Positions 43,129 to 45,618 of a DNA stretch of 45,618 nt are shown here, piece after piece (positions within the stretch are counted from its first letter, which is position 1; each line of letters opens with the position of its first letter). Below the pieces are notes generated by a model that saw nothing but the letters and a program-made list of their open reading frames with translations, was not told the origin of the DNA and searched no databases. The translations under genes were made by a program, and so were the position numbers. Source of the stretch: Deltaproteobacteria bacterium (lineage in GTDB: Bacteria; Desulfobacterota; DSM-4660; Desulfatiglandales; HGW-15); NCBI GenBank assembly GCA_016932235.1, contig JAFGDF010000185.1, positions 1 to 45,618 of the forward strand. Direction: 5' to 3'.

Positions 43129-43965
43129 ATGACGGGCAAAACTAATAAATTCAACTGGCGAGGATGGACCACATTTCTTGTGACTGTTTCATTCATTGTG
43201 GATACTCTTTCCGGAATCATACTTTATATAGCCCCGCCTGGCAGGATCGCCAACTGGACAAACTGGAGAGTCTGGGGATTAAGCAAGGATGAATGGACGG
43301 CTATTCACACGATCTTCGGATATGTCCTGTTAATCATTATAGGGATTCACCTATATTTTAACTGGAAAATATTCTGGAGTTTTATCTGGAACAGGATAAA
43401 AAAGGCATTGAACCTGAAGAAAGAGCTAATAACGGCACTTCTTGTATGTCTTATTATTTTTATGGGAACTTTATGGGAAATTCCCCCATTCAGCTCAACC
43501 ATGAATCTGGGAGAATATTTAAAAGAAAGTTGGGATGAAGCCAAAGCGGATACTCCCATAGCGCATGGAGAGTTAATGAGCCTTGAAGAATTTGCGGAAA
43601 CGACACAGATCTCTCTCGAAACAATCTTAAAAGCGCTCGATTCTAAGGGATATAAAATCACCGGGACAAAACAAATCCTAGCGGAAATTGCAGAGGAAAA
43701 CAATATCTCCCCAAGCGAACTGTATGAAGCGATGAAATCCGGTGGCGCGGAATCCAAAGCCCCGCAAATCCTTGAAGGCAGTGGTTTTGGGCAGAAGACA
43801 CTCTCCCAGGTTTGCGATGAATATGGCATTCCCCTTGATATGGCGCTTGCAAATCTTGAAAAAACCGGTGCAAAGGCGGAACAGGATACAAAGATAAAGG
43901 ATATCGCATCAAGCATAGGAAAAACTCCCGTGGAGATGATTGAGATTATAAAAGGAGGGAAATAG
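43129..43965 (+). CDS. DUF4405-like membrane protein with four C-terminal repeats
   Basis: The 278-residue protein has three membrane helices (about 11-35, 57-79, 99-117). His60 and His74 in helix 2 could bind haem as in cytochrome-b-like DUF4405 proteins. The soluble C-terminal half holds four repeats of about 24 residues (151-176, 183-206, 224-247, 255-277). Each has an Ala or Cys in the first helix, Ile/Thr-Ser/Pro at the turn and a second short helix, like small DNA-binding-style helix pairs. ATG 43129 is chosen after GAGGAGAG. It is divergent from the Fe-S operon and precedes the CRP/FNR gene. It may be a membrane redox or sensing component; the function is unknown. Confidence 0.78.
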   Translation: MTGKTNKFNWRGWTTFLVTVSFIVDTLSGIILYIAPPGRIANWTNWRVWGLSKDEWTAIHTIFGYVLLIIIGIHLYFNWKIFWSFIWNRIKKALNLKKELITALLVCLIIFMGTLWEIPPFSSTMNLGEYLKESWDEAKADTPIAHGELMSLEEFAETTQISLETILKALDSKGYKITGTKQILAEIAEENNISPSELYEAMKSGGAESKAPQILEGSGFGQKTLSQVCDEYGIPLDMALANLEKTGAKAEQDTKIKDIASSIGKTPVEMIEIIKGGK

Positions 43966-44019
43966 AACTTACTCTTATAGATAAAAAACCTGTTCAAAAA
44001 AATTTGAGAAAATTTTATT

Positions 44020-44052
44020 AGCAGAATGTCGGGCAAAGTCCGACATTCTGCT
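44020..44052. repeat. GTCGGAC-type palindrome
   Basis: Perfect 13-base arms AGCAGAATGTCGG (44020-44032) and CCGACATTCTGCT (44040-44052) enclose a 7-nt loop containing CAAAG. The outer arm sequence differs from other copies but changes on both sides, so pairing is preserved. Confidence 0.8.
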
Positions 44053-44083
44053 TAGGGATTGCATTAGAACTCCTAATAATATT

Positions 44084-44755
44084 ATGGAAGGATATCAAGA
44101 GATAATAGCTGAATCATTGCTTTTTAAAGGACTTCCCGATCACCAGATAAAACAGGTGAGAGCTGTCGCAGTCGAAAAAAGGATAACAAAAGGAGAAACT
44201 GTTTTTGTTGAAGGTGATGAAGCCGTGGGTTTTTACCTGGTTGTCAGGGGCATGGTAAAGATCTTTAAATCCTCTGCGGAAGGCAAAGAGCAGATCCTGC
44301 ACATCCTTGGGCCCGGCGAGCCATTTGGCGAAGTTCCTGTGTTCATCGGCGAACATTTTCCCGCGAGTGCGGTACCTATCATGAACAGCACTTTTCTCTT
44401 TTTCCCGAGGGAAGATTTTGTGAATCTGATTTCGGGCAATCCTTCACTCGCGCTGAATATGATGGCGGTGCTCTCCCTGAGACTCAGACAATTCGCCACA
44501 CAGGTGGAAAACCTTTCCCTGAAGGAGGTCCCCGGAAGATTGGCCGGTTATCTGATCTATCTGTCTCAGGAACAGGGCAGGAAAGACTTGGTTACTCTGG
44601 ACATTTCAAAAGGACAGCTCGCAAGCCTCCTCGGAACCATCCCGGAGACCCTCTCCAGGATTTTTGCAAGAATGAGAGATCAAAATCTTATCGAGGTAGA
44701 TGACCGAACCATAATGCTCCTGGACCGGGAAGGCCTTGAAAATCTCTCACAGTGA
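44084..44755 (+). CDS. CRP/FNR-family transcriptional regulator, HcpR-like candidate
   Basis: The 223-residue regulator has a cyclic-nucleotide-binding-type sensor domain (about 10-125), a long dimer helix (about 125-150) and a winged helix-turn-helix (about 165-215). The recognition helix has Glu188, Ser191 and Arg192, the same spacing as Glu209, Ser212 and Arg213 of E. coli FNR, which read TTGA half-sites. The N-terminal Cys cluster of FNR is absent, so it is not an oxygen-sensing Fe-S FNR; HcpR-type regulators sense nitrosative stress through haem. A matching TTGAC/GTCAA palindrome lies at 42950. It probably controls the neighbouring redox genes. Confidence 0.85.
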   Translation: MEGYQEIIAESLLFKGLPDHQIKQVRAVAVEKRITKGETVFVEGDEAVGFYLVVRGMVKIFKSSAEGKEQILHILGPGEPFGEVPVFIGEHFPASAVPIMNSTFLFFPREDFVNLISGNPSLALNMMAVLSLRLRQFATQVENLSLKEVPGRLAGYLIYLSQEQGRKDLVTLDISKGQLASLLGTIPETLSRIFARMRDQNLIEVDDRTIMLLDREGLENLSQ

Positions 44756-44791
44756 AAAATATTAAAATTTTATCTGAAACATAAGCTGATC

Positions 44792-45289
44792 GTGGAAATC
44801 CGCATTAACAGAAGCAGTAAACGGCGCAAGACCATTCAGGCGCGTGAAACCGGCGGGATACTGGAAATCCTGGCTCCAGCTCATATGTCCGATAAAGAGC
44901 TTGAACCCTTCGTCAGGAATTTTGAGAAACGTATCAAACGCCGTAAGGAGCTCTCCAGGCTGGACGATCAGGCCCTCGAGAGTCGAGCGACCATGCTGAA
45001 TCGCCGGTACTTCAATAGCCGCCTGAAATGGAAATCCGTTCGCTGGGTCACCAATCAGAACAGGCGCAACGGAAGCTGCAGCGCGGTGAGAGGTACAATC
45101 AGGATATCCCACCGCATCGCCGAAATGCCTCAATTCGTCCGGGACTATGTGATTGTACATGAGCTTGCCCATCTGGTCGAACCTAATCACAGCCGCCGAT
45201 TCTGGGAACTGGTCTATCAATACCCCAGGACTGAAAGGGCGAGGGGCTACCTGATGGCGGTCGGGATGGAGGATATGGAAGAACAGTAA
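44792..45289 (+). CDS. YgjP-like (DUF45/WLM) metallopeptidase
   Basis: The 165-residue protein has His123-Glu124-Leu-Ala-His127 and a third His at 133 within Glu-Pro-Asn-His-Ser, the zinc motif of the YgjP/DUF45 metallopeptidase family. Phe-Trp-Glu-Leu after it is also typical. The N-terminal half has the family's Arg-Arg-Lys-Thr near 11. It is cytoplasmic. Its target is unknown. The start is GTG at 44792. It is rather short for the family (usually 170-240 residues), mainly at the N-terminus. Confidence 0.85.
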   Translation: MEIRINRSSKRRKTIQARETGGILEILAPAHMSDKELEPFVRNFEKRIKRRKELSRLDDQALESRATMLNRRYFNSRLKWKSVRWVTNQNRRNGSCSAVRGTIRISHRIAEMPQFVRDYVIVHELAHLVEPNHSRRFWELVYQYPRTERARGYLMAVGMEDMEEQ

Positions 45290-45350
45290 AACCGGAATCA
45301 TGCGGTAAAACCCGTCATAACCATGGTAATCAAATCTGTTTTACCACCCG

Positions 45351-45380
45351 GGAAACTGTCTGGCAAAGTCCGACAGTTCC
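45351..45380. repeat. degenerate GTCGGAC palindrome
   Basis: GGAAACTGTC (45351-45360) pairs with GACAGTTCC (45372-45380) with one bulged base; the centre keeps GGCAAAGTCCGAC. It stands 28 bp before the second copy of the 83-bp repeat, the same order as at 8101. Confidence 0.65.
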
Positions 45381-45408
45381 TTACAGCCTTAACCACCAAC
45401 AGGCGCCC

Positions 45409-45491
45409 AAAATCCACCATCAAATCCAAGATAATATAGTAATGGTGCCGGATTTTGGCATAACCCTGGCCACCAGCGAGGTGCCAGATGC
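45409..45491. repeat. 83-bp repeat, copy 2
   Basis: Matches 8151-8233 at 75 of 83 positions without gaps. The left end carries ATCCACCATCAA, identical to the inverted right end of copy 1. The downstream part differs from copy 1 and no inverted right end is seen before the window ends, so this copy may be truncated or end outside the window. Confidence 0.75.
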
Positions 45492-45502
45492 AAGCAGGGC
45501 CG

Positions 45503-45618
45503 CCGGGCGTAAAAAGCCCGGATTGAACAAGAAGGAAACTTCATCATTCACGAAGGGCCTACAGACCTTTATTGAATGTGGATTCCCCGGTCGAGCCGGG
45601 GAATGACAGGTGAAAAGA
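45503..45618. repeat. intergenic palindromes at the right edge
   Basis: CCGGGC (45503-45508) pairs with GCCCGG (45516-45521). ATTCCCCGG (45582-45590) pairs perfectly with CCGGGGAAT (45596-45604), a type of palindrome scattered widely in bacterial genomes. Nothing here looks like a gene. Confidence 0.6.

Noticed and set aside
43347..44036. 229-codon minus-strand open frame over the DUF4405-like gene
   Set aside because: Ser/Ile-rich mirror of the real gene, without start signals.
44762..45301. 179-codon minus-strand open frame over the metallopeptidase gene
   Set aside because: Opposite strand has the HELAH motif and a good family match.
1..45618. CRISPR array, tRNA or rRNA genes, prophage or toxin-antitoxin module
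   Set aside because: No regularly spaced repeats, no cloverleaf or rRNA-like stretch, and no phage or toxin-antitoxin proteins were recognised.

Overview
The window looks like chromosomal DNA of an anaerobic Gram-negative bacterium, most likely a deltaproteobacterium in the broad sense (Desulfobacterota, Syntrophales/Desulfobacterales-like). The reasons are a complete outer-membrane and lipid A assembly cluster (lolC/E-lolD-bamA-skp-lpxD-fabZ-lpxA-lpxI-lpxB) directly behind lysS, together with a V/A-type ATPase, a TRAP carrier, and an Fe-S/DsrE-like redox cluster with a CRP/FNR-type regulator. The species cannot be named from the sequence alone. No rRNA, tRNA, CRISPR array or intact transposase was seen. 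Layout. (1) 102-7396, minus strand: a seven-gene V/A-type ATPase operon (E, DUF2764-like, A, B, D, I, K) behind a good sigma-70 promoter. The K subunit carries the residues that coordinate Na+ in the Enterococcus enzyme. (2) 7798-8103: an Smr-domain protein, followed by a palindrome and a MITE-like repeat. (3) 8466-20922, plus strand: lysS and then the envelope cluster. It makes and exports lipid A precursors (LpxA, LpxD, LpxI, LpxB), supplies hydroxyacyl chains (FabZ), releases lipoproteins (LolC/E, LolD) and folds outer-membrane proteins (BamA, Skp). A Gfo/Idh/MocA oxidoreductase between lpxI and lpxB may be a GnnA-type UDP-GlcNAc 3-oxidase. (4) 21037-26316: an NtrC/NtrX-type sigma-54 activator, then minus-strand housekeeping genes (engB, hisG, hisI, rlmN, an archaeal-type thymidylate synthase). 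(5) 26870-30340: two periplasmic murein enzymes (MltD-like, PBP4-like) and a frameshifted MFS transporter. (6) 31182-40849: a metallo-beta-lactamase-fold hydrolase and an accessory catabolic locus: IclR regulator (minus), then sulfatase-fold enzyme 1, TRAP DctP-DctQ-DctM, sulfatase-fold enzyme 2, a small protein and a thioredoxin. Both sulfatase-fold enzymes have Thr where the formylglycine Cys/Ser should be, and the DctP has Gln where the near-invariant carboxylate-binding Arg should be. This suggests uptake and cytoplasmic cleavage of an unusual ester that is neither a simple carboxylate nor processed by a formylglycine sulfatase. (7) 40909-45289: a minus-strand operon (zinc-ribbon HD protein, Fe-S protein, DsrE-like protein), a divergent DUF4405-like membrane protein with four C-terminal repeats, a CRP/FNR-type regulator and a YgjP-like metallopeptidase. 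A perfect FNR/HcpR-like palindrome sits in the divergent promoter at the spacing of a class II activator site. Between genes there is a family of GTCGGAC-type palindromes, two of which supply the stop codon of the gene they abut. An 83-bp repeat occurs at 8151 and 45409. The two points most worth following are the Thr-type sulfatase/TRAP locus and the HcpR-like redox module.
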